NCBI GenBank assembly: GCA_943736015.1 | Contig: OX031065.1 | Span: 26,426,427-26,490,426 of the forward strand | Direction of reading: 5' to 3' | Origin: Tridacna crocea | Lineage: Eukaryota > Mollusca > Bivalvia > Cardiida > Cardiidae | DNA length: 64,000 bases | In this document: positions 1 through 10,802 of the stretch, in pieces | How the letters are laid out: every line of letters begins with the position of its first letter | Numbering within the stretch: position 1 is the stretch's first letter | The notes under the pieces: generated by a model | Seen by the model: the letters and a program-made list of their open reading frames with translations, nothing else | What the model was told of the DNA's origin: nothing | The model's database searches: none | Program-made: the position numbers and the translations under genes

Positions 1-299
1 AGGTGTAAAAAAGTTTAAGAATCTTTGAAAGAGGATATTTCTATTAAAATTTTCTGGCATCTTCTGCTAAAACATTATAAATCTCTAATACGATACTCCA
101 ATTATTGCACATAGAACATTAGTTCCTGTTGAAATAAAAACCAAGAGAAGGAAACGCTGAATCAAAAGGGTTTTCTATTATTGGAAGAAATAAAAACTTG
201 AAGAGATCTGATGTGTTAAATGACATCCTAGCAAAAGAGAAAGAGGCTAACTGAAAGGAAACAAGGCAAGGAATAGTTGTGAAAGAGATTGATCAATTG

Positions 300-512
300 A
301 ATAGTGTTGAATGCCGCTTTCAACATAATTCAGTCATATGACTGCAACAGCCTAAGTATTCATGTATGTCCTGGGTGTCAACAGTACTACACTAGGGCTC
401 TGAAGTGTCTTGAAGGACACTCCAATGCCAAGCACAGAATATCCAGTGAAGCTCAAACCTGGGGGCTCCCACACTTTACTACTGAGCTACACAGGAGACC
501 TGGGAAGGAGAT
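300..512 (-). repeat. tRNA-derived SINE (family S1)
   Basis: On the minus strand a pol III A-box-like stretch (TAGCTCAGTAGTAAAG, complement of 474-489) is followed by a B-box-like GGTTTGAGCTTC (complement of 448-459) at tRNA spacing, then about 140 bp of unrelated body ending near 300. This is SINE architecture. The head is too diverged to be a working tRNA. The 3' boundary is uncertain because no clear target duplication is visible. Confidence 0.7.
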
Positions 513-617
513 GGAAACTAAGAACTTGAGGTGGGGCTAATTACTAACATGGGCAAAAGACTGCTTCACTGGCATATTGTTGCGGTAGCCTAATGCTCAA
601 CACACCACTAAGAGAAT

Positions 618-760
618 CAAGCCTTACAAAGCAATCCCCACTTTTAAGCACCCTGTGCGAAAAAGCTTTTAAAAACATATTGCAAAAAGGACCAGGATTC
701 CCTCCTTTTCAAAAATGTTTTCTACCTAGTTCCAGAACCATAACTATAGAGGATATTTCT
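618..760 (+). repeat. Pal-1 MITE, degenerate, 3' part lost
   Basis: The left arm is recognisable (CAATCCCCACTTTTAAG, CACCCTG) and so are both outer stem sequences (AAAACATATTGCAAAAAGG and CCTTTTCAAAAATGTTTTC). The core has mutated to CCAGGATTCCC and the right end is missing. Confidence 0.5.
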
Positions 761-1264
761 TTTTTTTTTCAATGAAAGATCAAACTTTATTTCATCAAGT
801 GAAATTTATGGGTAATAATTTCAGAGGTGGCTGTGCTACCCTTGAAAATATTACAGATGATCCTGTATAGTTGTTTTTCTGCAGTTTCCCCATTGCATGC
901 TCCACAACATTAAAATGCATTACTATATTATGTTAAGTGCTAGAAATGTAGGATAGATGCACATAAAGTGCATCACAGTTCTGTCAGGTTGAGTGGCACA
1001 CACTGTTTGCAAAGTCACTATTAAGCCAGTATTACTGTTTTAGCCTTCATTTGAAGAGTTACTGGAGTATCTACAAGTAATTTCAATGGTTGTAACCATG
1101 AAATACCAAACCTTATAATCCACCATTATTTCCCGATAAACTGCCAAGACGCATAGAATATATCTCATTTATATCAATTTTGAATATACAGTATTGTCTG
1201 CAGATGTTTTGAAATTCAACGAGTCAAATATTATTTGGGAGAGGGTTAAAAATATACTGATGGG
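761..1264. other. No recognisable feature
   Basis: AT-rich sequence. I see no ORF, tRNA, terminal inverted repeat or tandem repeat in it. Confidence 0.5.
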
Positions 1265-1473
1265 TTATCCTTTTTCCAAACAATCCCTGCTTTCTGTGAC
1301 CCTGAATGGGAAGCCTTTTAAAAATATGGTGGGAAAAGGTAACTAGCATTTTCTCCCTTTCCCACAATGTTTTCTACCCTGCATGAAACAAATTTAAATT
1401 TCTGAGTTATGTTCATTTTGTCATACTTTCAATTTGGACCAGTCCAAAATGTTGTTGTTTGGTCAACAGTTAA
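1265..1473 (+). repeat. Pal-1 MITE lacking its left core arm
   Basis: Both ends are present (TTATCCTTTTTCCAAACAATC and GGTCAACAGTTAA). The sequence passes from GGGAAAAGG straight to TAACTAGCATTTTC, so the left inner palindrome arm is deleted up to the dyad centre. Confidence 0.8.
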
Positions 1474-2020
1474 ACTGCCTAGAAAATCAACTTGCCTCTC
1501 TTGAGTCTGTAGTATTGGACTACTCTAATTGAATGCTTTTCTGAAAGACTTTTCACAGCTTCAGTTCAATCTTGAATTACTTCCTTCTCTTTTTGCAGTC
1601 AGCTAATTTGTATCTGAAAGAAATCAGAATAAATATTACTGAAACAAACAATTGTATCAAATGATCCTATAATCTTACAAATCTAAAGGAAGGATGTTTT
1701 TGAAACACTGTCTTTAAAAGAGAAATGATAACAAATATTTCCTCCTTTTCCCATGATATTTCCTCTGTACCAGAACAAGGCCTCTACCATTTAGAGTTGA
1801 TTTGCATAATTCCTTACACCTTACGACAAAGTTGAAATATGCATCGTCAGCTTTTGAACAGTGATCATGAAAATATTGTTATCATGAAAATCGAACTTTC
1901 TTCTTTCGACATTTGGATATTCAATATTTTGTCCTTTTTCCACAATATTTTCAAAATCCTGCCTCTGGTCATACATGTATATTAGTTGGTAATGTTCCTC
2001 CAGTTGCTCAGATAGATCTA

Positions 2021-2241
2021 TTAACCTCTCACCAAATAATAACATTTTGTACTTGACCAAACTGAAAGTTTGCAGAAGAAAAATGAAGCCCAAATTATAA
2101 TTGCTGTCTTTGATGAGGTAGGAAGCATTGTGGTATAAGAAGAAAAATGCTGGTTACAAACACTTTCTCCTTTTCCCTGATTGAAAAAGGCCTTTACTTG
2201 GGAGAATCATTAAAACTCCGGAATGCACAGTACAGGGTTAA
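2021..2241 (-). repeat. Pal-1 MITE, diverged
   Basis: TTAACCTCTCACCAAATAAT at the left and ACAGGGTTAA at the right match the Pal-1 termini. The core AGAAAAATGCTGGTTACAAAC is only partly palindromic. Confidence 0.75.
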
Positions 2242-2340
2242 GAAGCAGAAAACATCAAAGTCAAGTTCCAAGAAACAAAAATCATTTAAATGACAAATTA
2301 GTAACCACCAAGGACATAATTCCAGACAAAATTGTTCTCA

Positions 2341-2607
2341 TATGGTTTGCAACATGCGAAAAGGGGCCTCCGGACATTTGTGTAAAGCACCATCTCAGAT
2401 CAGCCTGCGCAGTCCACACAGGCTAATCAGAGATGGCACTTTACGTAAACATCAAATCTTGTCCTACAGTAGATTTACATGAAAACAGAAAATCACACAT
2501 GACTGGAAAGTTAGTGTTGGATCAGCCTGTGTGGACTGCGCAGGCTGATCTTGGACGACACTTTACGAAAAAGTCGAAATGTCCCTTTTCTTGTGTTGCA
2601 AGCCATA
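2341..2607. repeat. Hairpin MITE with GATCAGCCTG stems (family H1)
   Basis: Imperfect terminal inverted repeats run from TATGGTTTGCAACATGCGAA to the complement near 2590-2607. Inside lie two inverted copies of a stem: CAGATCAGCCTGCGCAGTCC at about 2395 and the complementary GGACTGCGCAGGCTGATC near 2533. A second copy lies at about 29.7 kb. There is no ORF, so it is non-autonomous. Confidence 0.7.
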
Positions 2608-2812
2608 TTTGGTGTGCAAGCCTTCCAGACCACTACATGGCCATGCTAGAAAATGGGTCGCTAATTTTGTACCTTAAATGGTTCTACCTGGTCAAATATA
2701 TCATGAAATAAGAGGACTATAATTGCCTTTCATTGCTCAATTGCTGTTTTTCAAATATATTTAAAACAAACCTTGATTCATCTAAATATTCAACCCACAA
2801 GAGCAAAACAAC

Positions 2813-3415
2813 TTGCATCAAAACAAGAAGGCCATGATGGCCCCGAGTTGCTCTCTCCGGCCTGTCTGACCCAACAAGCCCAATTTCAAATCACTTCCGA
2901 GACATCAAACCAAACATTTTAATACACTTTCAAAATGTGGCCTCAAGAGTGTTGATAATTTTTTTCAAAAATTTATATCATAATCAGTGATCTACTTCTA
3001 TACCAAACATGAACTCTTTTCCAACTTATAGATATCATCAAAATGAACATTCTGTTGTTCTCATGACCTACATTTTGACCTAGTATATGCCATTTTCTGA
3101 CTGGTCCCATTTCATAAACATTCTGACTAACTTTCAGGTGCCACAGACTGAAAATGTGGCCTCTAGAGTATATACAAGGTTTTTCTAAGGTATGATCTAG
3201 AGACCAGTAGTTGTTGACCTGACATGACCTGTTTACAAAAATGGTCCAGATATCATCAAGACAAACATTCTGACCAAGTTTCATTAGTATCAGACTAAAA
3301 ATGTGGCCTTCAGATGATGCATAAGGTAACAGTTGACAAACCACAAATGCCAGACATAGCAAAATAAAAAAAAAAGTCCCTCACAAGCACTTTGTGCTCA
3401 GGTGACCTAATAAAT
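2813..3415. repeat. Dispersed repeat with 'AAAATGTGGCCT' units
   Basis: The block begins near ACAAGAAGGCCATGATGGCC and ends with GCACTTTGTGCTCAGGTGAC, a combination I associate with dispersed bivalve repeats. The phrase AAAATGTGGCCTC recurs near 2933, 3151 and 3299 with surrounding homology (CATCAAGACAAACATTCTGA), so the interior is a degenerate tandem repeat. A relative lies at 21.6-22.1 kb. The 129-codon minus-strand reading frame here is a by-product of the repeat. Confidence 0.65.
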
Positions 3416-3579
3416 ACAGGTAATCAGCATTTTATCCTCTTACAATCTCTTCTACTAACAGCAAAACAACTTCCATTTTTTGAGCTACATTAAATTTGTT
3501 GCCTGGGTGCAAATTAATACTGTCAGTATTTTCTCAAAATCTTGAGTATTTTGTTTTCTGGCAAACTGATGATCTGCCT

Positions 3580-3806
3580 TTACCCATTACCACACAATCC
3601 CTACTTTTAAAGACCCCGAGAAAGAAGCCTTTAGAAAACATTGTGGGAAAAGGAGAAAATGCTGGTTCCCAGCATTGTCTCCTTTTCCCACATTGTTTTC
3701 TACTCTTCACAAAACAAATTTCAAATTTTAGTAACATTTATTTTGTCATATGCAAATGCTTTCAATTTGGACCGGTCTACAATTTTGTCGTTTGGTAAAG
3801 AGTTAA
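3580..3806 (+). repeat. Pal-1 MITE, near full length
   Basis: Intact ends (TTACCCATTACCACACAATC; TTTGGTAAAGAGTTAA). The core is GCTGGTTCCCAGC, and one mismatch (ATTGTCTCC) has opened the stem. Confidence 0.9.
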
Positions 3807-4532
3807 CCAAGTTCTCCTTTTCTTGCTCTGTTGCAAAAGTTTCAAATACAACTGTGGTACCCCAAAACTGAGTAGGTGTCAGTCACTAGAAGTAGAGAGC
3901 TAATAAAATGTGACTTCTAGGTCCTGCGACGAAGTTTTTGCTTACATATCTAACCAACTTATAAACCTACATTCTTCCAAGTCTGGTCTGTAATTCACCT
4001 AAATTTGTGTAAATGTCATAAAATTTTAGATTATATTTTGTGTTATGTAATTATACCTTCTAGGGAACCATCAATATTAATTCCATTTGCCTGCTTCAAA
4101 GAATTATATGACGGAAACTTCTTGTAAATTTGATTACCCCAGAATAATTTTGCGTTTTCACTATCTCTGACGGACTGATTTTTCAAAATGAATCATGAAA
4201 AAGACAAGGATATTCAGATTTTATCATCTTTTCATGTTAATTGAGAACTTTATAATACCCCATCTCTCTCTCATGACACATTTTGCAATTAAAATTGCGC
4301 AAGAGCGAAGGAACCCCCTAATCAGATTGCATATTTCTACTATATATTCAGCAAAAATTACGATGATTTGTGATTCTCGCTGGCTAGAAATCAATCAATC
4401 TTGTCCAGAAAGTTGTATTAATTAGACAGAATAAAAAGAAATGGTTTCCGTAGAGTCTTTCATTCCAGGCAACAAAATTGGCTTTATACAGTAGTTGAAT
4501 GAATTTGTGTGATTTCTCATAATAATGCTTAC
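3807..4532. other. No recognisable feature
   Basis: AT-rich sequence with a short 76-codon frame (about 4195-4425) that shows no recognisable domain. No repeat boundary is seen. Confidence 0.45.
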
Positions 4533-4675
4533 ACTTCATTTACCAAATGACATTATTTTATATCAGTCCGAATTGAAAGCAGTTAAGTCGACAAAATGAA
4601 AGCTACTGAAAATTTGAAATTTGTTTTGAAAAGGGTAGTGAACATTGTGGGCAAAGGAGAAAATGCTGGTTCCCA
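4533..4675 (-). repeat. Pal-1 half-copy ending at the dyad centre
   Basis: The right-hand arm and first stem half are present (TTTGTTTTGAAAAGGGTAG, GGAGAAAATGCTGGTTCCCA). Homology stops one or two bases beyond the palindrome centre. Confidence 0.8.
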
Positions 4676-5301
4676 TGGTACTTATATCATCTTCTGCAGA
4701 ATTTATTTCTGATCTTGTACAAATGAATATATTGTGGGTTTACTTCCAAAACCTTGTAACTAAGGCTTGTTACAAGCTGTATTTACGAGATTTTGAAAGT
4801 AAGCCGACGATATATAATATAATACAAAGACTGTTATAGAAGTTATTTGCAGGCTATATTGTCTGATCTCACCTTGAAATGGAAATTTACATAAAACAAT
4901 AAATGTACTGAAAAGACCTGATTGGTTGAAATCTTTTTCAGTGGCTCAAAGTAATTTTGAAAACCAATCACAAAGTTTCATCAATCAATGAGATTTGTTT
5001 AAAAATACATCTTGACTCGTTTTCAGCTAGTTTATAACCTATTTCATCCTTATCTTATGCAACTATTATCATTCTTGTATCTTCGTGCCAAATGTAGTGC
5101 CTGGCTACTACAGGGTTGCAAAGTTTATGACGGATAGAAAATACATCTCATGTTTTGCAGGAGTTACAAGCATTTTTATTGTTGTTGTTGTTTCCAGTTT
5201 TAAATGAGGACAAATCTCTAGAGCTTTTCTATCCCATGTAAATTGGTACATGTAATTTGTTAATTCTAACACACCAGAGCCACTCTACACACTTTCAAAG
5301 T
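4676..5301. other. No recognisable feature
   Basis: AT-rich sequence upstream of a split Pal-1 copy. A GTT triplet run lies near 5182. I see nothing else. Confidence 0.45.
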
Positions 5302-5897
5302 TTAACCCTTTAAGGTAAGACCTGTGTAATGTACTTCAGGTGAACATTTGGCAAAATTCTAATTGGTTGTTTAAATAAGGATAAATAAGGATTTATGCAG
5401 AAATGATATTTTTGCACATTTCTAACGGATCAGAAATTCCGTTTATGTCTATCTTGAAACTATTTTTTGATACCTTTGTTTGTTTTCTAAAAAGGGAGGT
5501 AATTATTATCTCTTTTTCAATTGAGAATATAGCGGTTTTAAATTTATAAATGATAATTCAAAGATGGAAAAAATGGAAAAAATGAAAAGGTGAAAGTAGT
5601 TCAATAATACTCATTTTTAATTATAGCTAATTTTGCAGGATGATATTTTAGTGGAAATGGCAGTTTTCCATTACACAGGTCTTACCTTAACACACGGCAA
5701 AGTTTTAAACCTATCCAAATTGAATGCATTTGCAGATGACAACGTCAAAGTGGCTCAAATGGTGCAATTTAGGGTTGAAAACATTGTGGGAAAAAGAGAA
5801 ATTGCTGGTTACCAGCATTTTCTCCTTTTCGAACAATGTTTTCAAAAGGCTTTTCCTCAGGGTCATTAGAAGTCTTCACTGTGTGGTAACAGGTTAA
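5302..5897 (-). repeat. Pal-1 MITE interrupted by a TTAA element
   Basis: The first bases, TTAACCCTTTAA, lie at 5302-5313. The rest resumes after 5690 with CACACGGCAAAGTTTTAAAC and continues through the core (GAAATTGCTGGTTACCAGC) to GGTAACAGGTTAA. Removing 5314-5690 restores a normal Pal-1 end. The core arms differ (GAGAAATT versus AATTTTCTCC order), so the stem has one imperfect turn. Confidence 0.85.
5310..5690. mobile_element. TTAA-target MITE nested in Pal-1 (family T1)
   Basis: TTAA at 5310-5313 and 5687-5690 flanks a perfect 17-bp inverted repeat: GGTAAGACCTGTGTAAT on the left, ATTACACAGGTCTTACC on the right. The element is 373 bp between duplications, AT-rich and without an ORF. A precise TTAA duplication suggests piggyBac- or Kolobok-type mobilisation in trans. 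A diverged relative in inverse orientation sits inside the hAT-like element at 38.8-39.2 kb (shared TTACCTCCCTTTT segment). Confidence 0.85.
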
Positions 5898-5933
5898 CAA
5901 AATTTTTCTTGTGAGCTGTAGGGATGTACCCTT

Positions 5934-6161
5934 ACAAGTGGATCTCAAAATGTGACCAAACCTGAAGAACCTATTCAAAACATTGTGGGTAAAGAAGAAA
6001 ACACTAGTGAACAGCATTTTCTCCTTTTCCAACAATATTTTCTCCCATTTAAAAGGCATCGATCATCTTTGTGACTTCATGTATTTTGTCCTCATCAAAA
6101 ATTTATTTCATACTTTCAATTTGGACAAGTCTTGAAATTTTTCTATATGGTAAAAGTTTAA
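5934..6161 (+). repeat. Pal-1 MITE, diverged
   Basis: The stem is recognisable (AAAACATTGTGGGTAAAGAA; CCTTTTCCAACAATATTTTC) and the right end is TATGGTAAAAGTTTAA. The left end is weak. Confidence 0.7.
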
Positions 6162-6252
6162 TACATTCACCTTGGTGAACATGTAGATTCAAGATTAGGC
6201 TGTACAAATAGTGATATCTGATCTTGACAATTTAACATACTGAAGCCAAACA

Positions 6253-6477
6253 TAACCTTTAACCACACAATCCCTACTTTTGACGACCCTGAGAAAGAAG
6301 CCTGTAGGAAACATTGTGAGAATAGGAGAAAATGCTGGTCACCAACATTTTCTCCCTTTTCAACCATGTTTTCTACCCTTCACAAAACAAATTTCAAATT
6401 TTCTGTCACTTTTATTTTGTCATCTTCAAATGCTTTCTTGAACAAACCTAAAATTTTGTTGTTTGGTAATGATTTAA
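6253..6477 (+). repeat. Pal-1 MITE, full length
   Basis: Arms CACACAATCCCTACTTTTGA and AAAATTTTGTTGTTTGGTAA flank a core with the dyad GCTGGTCACCAAC. The stem carries several unpaired changes. Confidence 0.85.
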
Positions 6478-6509
6478 AATGCAACATCCGAGTCCTTTAC
6501 TAATAATAA

Positions 6510-6719
6510 TCCTGAAGAAGGGCTTTGAAAACATTGCGAGAAAAGAAAATAATACAAGAAACAAGCATTTTCTCTTTTTCCCTCCATGTTTTCTGTACAT
6601 TTAAGGTAAAATCTCTTTGTTTAACCTGCATTTAATTTCTCCTCTGCGAATGTTTTCAATCCAAACAAAATTAAAATTCTGACATTTGGTATAGCACTAC
6701 AAGGGTTAAACATTTCTAG
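6510..6719 (+). repeat. Pal-1 MITE, 5' truncated
   Basis: The copy begins inside the left arm (CCTGAAGAAGGGCTTTGAAA) and ends at CAAGGGTTAA. The core is heavily mutated. Confidence 0.65.
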
Positions 6720-7071
6720 AAATGGTTTGCATTTCTAAAACACTATAATGGCTAACATAAATTCATTACGTATCTTAGTGCATCTTTATGGCTGCTTTCT
6801 TAAAAGGTTCTAATTGCTTGTGGTGCGCTGCGGAGATCTGTATAACATCATTAAAATACAATTCGGGCCTCCCAAGTGATATTAAGTAGATCATATGACC
6901 AATTAAAAGGCCCGAAAAACAATATAAAATTCTCATGTGTACTTTGCGAAATTAACTTTTATGTTATGTAATGGTGGAATCTTGAAGATACTTTTAACAA
7001 TTCAAGTCATTTGAATTTAATTAAATAGACTGGCTCCTATTCTGCCTTGTAATAATTTTATTTAACCCTTT
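6720..7071. other. No recognisable feature
   Basis: AT-rich sequence. A short inverted pair (TTCGGGCCT near 6862 and AGGCCCGAA near 6910) could form a hairpin with a loop of about 40 nt. Confidence 0.4.
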
Positions 7072-7224
7072 TCAAACAACCCCAAGTTTTAACTATCCAA
7101 CATGGGAATTTTTTCTAAAATATTGTAGAAAAGAGGAGTTAATGCTGGGAACCACCATTTTCTCATTTTTTCCACCATGTTTCCTATTCTTGCTAAAACA
7201 AATTTCATAAATTTGAGATACATT
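7072..7224 (+). repeat. Pal-1 MITE, 3' truncated by its neighbour
   Basis: TTAACCCTTTTCAAACAACC start and a diverged core (ATGCTGGGAACCACCATT). Homology stops where the next copy's TTAA begins. Confidence 0.7.
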
Positions 7225-7455
7225 TTAACTCATTACCAAACGACAATATTTTAGGCTTGTCTAAATCGAAAGCATTTGCAGACGAAAAAATAAAAGTGAC
7301 TGAAAATTTTTAATTTGTTTTGTGAAGGGTAGAAAACATTGTGGGAAAAGGAGAAAATGCTGGTTACCAGCATTTTCTCCTTTTCCCACAGTGTTTTCAA
7401 AAGGCTTCTTTAAATTAGGGGCATCAAAAGTAGGGATTGTGCGGTAATGGGTTAA
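7225..7455 (-). repeat. Pal-1 MITE, well-preserved palindrome
   Basis: TTAACTCATTACCAAACGAC to GCGGTAATGGGTTAA. The core stem is nearly perfect from GAAAACATTGTGGG to CCCACAGTGTTTTC. Confidence 0.92.
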
Positions 7456-7518
7456 TTGTCATCTGGAATGCTTTCAGTTTGGACCAGTCTAAAATATTAC
7501 TGTCTGGTAAAGAGTTAA
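7456..7518 (+). repeat. Pal-1 3'-end fragment
   Basis: Only the right arm is present (TGCTTTCAGTTTGGACCAGT to TCTGGTAAAGAGTTAA). It is wedged between two minus-oriented copies and shares its terminal TTAA with the next one. Confidence 0.75.
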
Positions 7519-7742
7519 CCCTTTACCAAACAACAACATTTTAGACTGGTCCAAATTGAAAGCATTTGCAGACAATAAAATGAAGGCAATTCAAAAATTG
7601 AAATTTGATTTGGTAGGGTAGAAAACACTGTGGGAAAAGGAGAAAATGCTGGTTACCAGCATTTTCTCCTTTTCCCACAGTGTTTTCAAAAGGATTCTTT
7701 CTCAGGGTCGTTAAAAGTCGGGATTGTGTGGTAAAGAGTTAA
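7515..7742 (-). repeat. Pal-1 MITE with perfect stem (CACTG/CAGTG variant)
   Basis: Full length. The stem reads AAAACACTGTGGGAAAAGG against CCTTTTCCCACAGTGTTTT, a compensated base-pair change relative to the CATTG/CAATG copies. Confidence 0.95.
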
Positions 7743-7806
7743 CTCCTAATGAGGTAATGCTAACCAACTACTTCATTATATGTAATGCCTTGGTTTGATC
7801 CTCACT

Positions 7807-7862
7807 GAACTCTTCATCAAACAACTTATATCTGTCCATATTGAAAGCATTTGCAGACTGCT
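7807..7862 (-). repeat. Pal-1 arm fragment
   Basis: CTCTTCATCAAACAAC, then ATATTGAAAGCATTTGCAGA, match the outer arm. It stops at the next copy's TTAA. Confidence 0.6.
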
Positions 7863-8097
7863 TTAACTCATTACCACACAACAAAATTTAAGGCAGGTCC
7901 AAATTCAAAGCATTTACAGATGACAAAATATACATTGCTCAAAAAGGGAAATTTGTTTTGGGAAGGGTAGAAAAAATTGCGTGATAAGGGGAAAAAATTA
8001 ATTCTGATTACCACCATTTTCTCCTTTTCCCACAATGTTTTCAAACTGCTTTTCATTCAAGAGTGTCAAAACTCAGAACTGTGTGGTAAAGAGTTGA
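7863..8097 (-). repeat. Pal-1 MITE, core decayed
   Basis: Ends are clear (TTAACTCATTACCACACAAC; TGTGGTAAAGAGTTG). The left stem half is disrupted (GGGGAAAAAATTAATTCTGA). Confidence 0.85.
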
Positions 8098-8118
8098 TTT
8101 GTAGTTCTCTTGGCTTCA

Positions 8119-8228
8119 TTAACTCTTTACCACACAATCACAACTTTTAACAACCCTAAGAAAAAAAGCCTTTGAAAACAATGTTGGGAAAGGAGAAAAT
8201 GCTAGTTTAACTTACTGGCATTTTACTA
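8119..8228 (+). repeat. Pal-1 partial copy
   Basis: Left arm (TTAACTCTTTACCACACAAT) and first stem half to ATGCTAGTTTAACTTACTGG. Nothing recognisable follows the centre. Confidence 0.7.
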
Positions 8229-9066
8229 GAAATTTTCATTTACAGCAAAAAAAATGGAACACTGTAAACGAAGGCTGTTACATGTTGCAAATACATCAAT
8301 CTGCTCTCAACAGCAGTTTTCTGAAACTTGTGGTCTCTCTTATCAGTCCGCTTACCAAAGCTGTAAAAGCCTCCTCTGCAACCCAAAGAAAGATGACTTT
8401 TCATTACATACTGAGAAAAACTGTTTTTGGAAAACAGCATTTTCTTCTTTTTCCACTCTGTTTTACCAGGACTTCCAAAACCAACTCCAATCATTTGAAC
8501 TCTTTTTGGTTTATTTTCAGGAAATCTTTTGTTCAAAAAATGACCACAATATTTTCTTGGCTCGTAAAGCCAAATTTCTTTGGTCCCACACTACTGATTC
8601 TAACTCACAACACAGATCTCAGGGACAACAAAAAATACAAAAAAATATAAAAAGGGCAAAACAAACATAATAAAATCTCTTCACAAGCTGTCATCAATAT
8701 TCAGGACCTGAGAAAAAGCGAGAAAGTTTGGCACCAACATAGCATGTCATAAAATCTCGTGCATTTTTCTCCATCCAAGGAAATGTTCCCCTTGTCATTC
8801 ATGCAACCCAATTAAGCGATTCGGGCCCATCTCTATGAATTCCATTAAGAAATCACCATAAAAGCATATCATCAATTAAGAATTCAGTCGCAGTGCCCCA
8901 TTCTTAATTTCATTTAGCAATCACTTTCGCTGTTGTAGATTTTTCTCTTTATGTGAACTGACAGCCAGAGCTACTCTAAAACTTGGGAAGACAAATTATG
9001 CAATGTTTCCCTCTATCCATAATCCATATATCTCAATTCCTTGATAGAGCTCTGTTCCTGTTTTTT
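8229..9066. other. Mostly unassigned; homeodomain-motif-rich segment
   Basis: 8425-8475 resembles a decayed Pal-1 stem. 8690-9060 is free of recognised repeats and is rich in TTAAT/AATTA words (for example CATCAATTAAGAATTC). I see no coding frame with recognisable protein. It could be unique regulatory DNA, but motif density alone is weak evidence in AT-rich sequence. Confidence 0.3.
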
Positions 9067-9295
9067 TAATTCTTTACCAAACAACAAACTTTTAAACACA
9101 TCAAAATTAAAGCATTTGCTGATGGCAGAACAGATGTGGTAAAAGTAATGAAAATCGTTTCTGACACTAGGTAGAAAACACTGTGGCAGATAAAAACGAA
9201 ATTGTTAGTGGCCAGCATTTTCTCCTCTACCAAAGTTTTGTACAGCATCCCAAATCTATGGTCATTCAAACTCAGGATTGCTTGGTAAAGAGTTA
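9067..9295 (-). repeat. Pal-1 MITE, core decayed
   Basis: Ends TTAATTCTTTACCAAACAAC and CTTGGTAAAGAGTTA. The dyad is GTTAGTGGCCAGC, no longer symmetrical. Confidence 0.8.
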
Positions 9296-9354
9296 GTATT
9301 CTAATGAACAAAATTTTGGACTCAGGGGTACGGATATCCTGCATCAGACTCGTC

Positions 9355-9440
9355 TGACTAGGGTACATTTGACATCGGACAAGTAGCTTTTTGCAATCTA
9401 CTTGTCCGCAGACAAGTAGATAATGAGGAGGAAACTGAAA
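9355..9440. repeat. Possible hAT-like end fragment
   Basis: A repeated ACAAGTAGA/TCTACTTGT hairpin motif resembles the subterminal part of the large hAT-like element that ends at 20478 (GGACAAGTAGACAAAG). Only short motifs match. Confidence 0.3.
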
Positions 9441-9651
9441 GTGAAGAACTGTGTTATAAAACATTTTTTTCTTGTGAAATAGAAATATTCTTTCATCTCA
9501 CTTCGTCAACAACATTTTTAAATTAAAGTGATACTGGAATCAAAAACAATAATTTGGCCGACTCTAATTTTATCGCCTACGCAAGCTTTTTATTTTGATT
9601 GCGCTGCAGGATGGTCAAAATATTGTGGTTTCTTAGCACTATTTGGTTTGT

Positions 9652-9880
9652 TTAACCCATTACCACATAATCCCGAGTTTTAACGACCCTGTAGGAGAAG
9701 GCTTTTGAAAACATTATGGGAAAAGGAGAAAATGCTGGTAACCAGCATTTTCTCATTTTCCCACAATGTTTTCTTCCCCACGGAAAACAAAGATCATCAT
9801 TTTTGTAATATTTAATTTGTCGTCTGCAAATCATTTCAATTTGGTCCAGTCCAAATTTTTGTTGTTTGGTAAAGAGTTAA
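9652..9880 (+). repeat. Pal-1 MITE, full length
   Basis: TTAACCCATTACCACATAATC to TTTGGTAAAGAGTTAA. The stem is intact except for TCTCATTTTCCC. Confidence 0.92.
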
Positions 9881-10508
9881 TTGAGGCAACCATAACCAAA
9901 CGGAGTTATTTTTTGCAAATTATAAAATCGCATGTAGACTTTACTTTCATACATTTTCCTATCATTCAATATTAAATTTGTTTTTGTCGTTCACAAAAAC
10001 TTACAGCTGACAAAAGAAGTTGTCTTGTCTTAATTTAACACTGGAACACATTCTTAATCAGTTGCAGTAAACATTATCTGAAAGAAAACCAAACAGGCTG
10101 TAACCAAATAAAACATGTCAAGAACCAGCAAACAAAACAAACAGTTCATTACAAGGGTTGTAGACAATAGACCTGCACAGCCCTTTTACTTTCGCCATAA
10201 AACTGTCAAATTCTTTGCTGATTGATCTACAGGTAATTGAATCTCCGCATACCAAGTCTCAATTTGTAGTGCGAAGTCTGTTGGACATCGCCAACCTCCA
10301 GTTCTCCAAAGACTAGACCATTATTACTGCACATGATGCAAACTATATTTCCAGACAATAACCAGGCTTAGCCCTGCAACTTCCACAAATACATCTTCGC
10401 AAGCCAAGGGTTACGATCCACTATGCTACTCTACCCTTGTTGGATTGAGCTTGATTTCGACAATCACCCGATACGCATTTTCATTGGTTGCAGCTAGCTA
10501 TAACTGCA

Positions 10509-10737
10509 TTAACCCATTACCACACAATCCTTACTTTTGACGCCCCCGAGAGAGAAGCCTTTTGAAAACACTGTAGGAAAAGGAGAAAATGCTGGTAACA
10601 AGCATTTTCTCCTTTTCCCAAAGTATTTTCTACCCTTCCCAGATCAAATTTCAATTTTTCAGTCACCTTTATTTTGTCGTCTGCAAATGCTTTCAATTTG
10701 AATCAGTCTAAAATTTTGTTGTGTGGTAAAGAGTTAA
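10509..10737 (+). repeat. Pal-1 MITE nested in MULE M1
   Basis: Full-length copy (TTAACCCATTACCACACAAT to TGTGGTAAAGAGTTAA). In the third MULE copy the leader runs without a Pal-1 at the matching place (ACTGCAT then the CATAGCATTTCATC region), so this insertion is younger than the MULE. Confidence 0.92.
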
Positions 10738-10802
10738 GTCGCTCGTAGCATTTCATCTTTGATAAAAATAGAACAGGGTCGCTATAAAAACAAAAGGTAA
10801 AC

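Noticed and set aside
1690-1830. Another Pal-1 copy
   Set aside because: Only CCTCCTTTTCCCATGATATTT and a weak CCTTACACCTTACGACAAAG match. Not enough to set boundaries.
2973-3362. 129-codon minus-strand frame
   Set aside because: It lies wholly inside a dispersed degenerate tandem repeat and shows no domain.
8254-8670. 138- and 122-codon overlapping plus-strand frames
   Set aside because: No domain, no splice or promoter context, partly over a decayed Pal-1 copy. Low-complexity ends.
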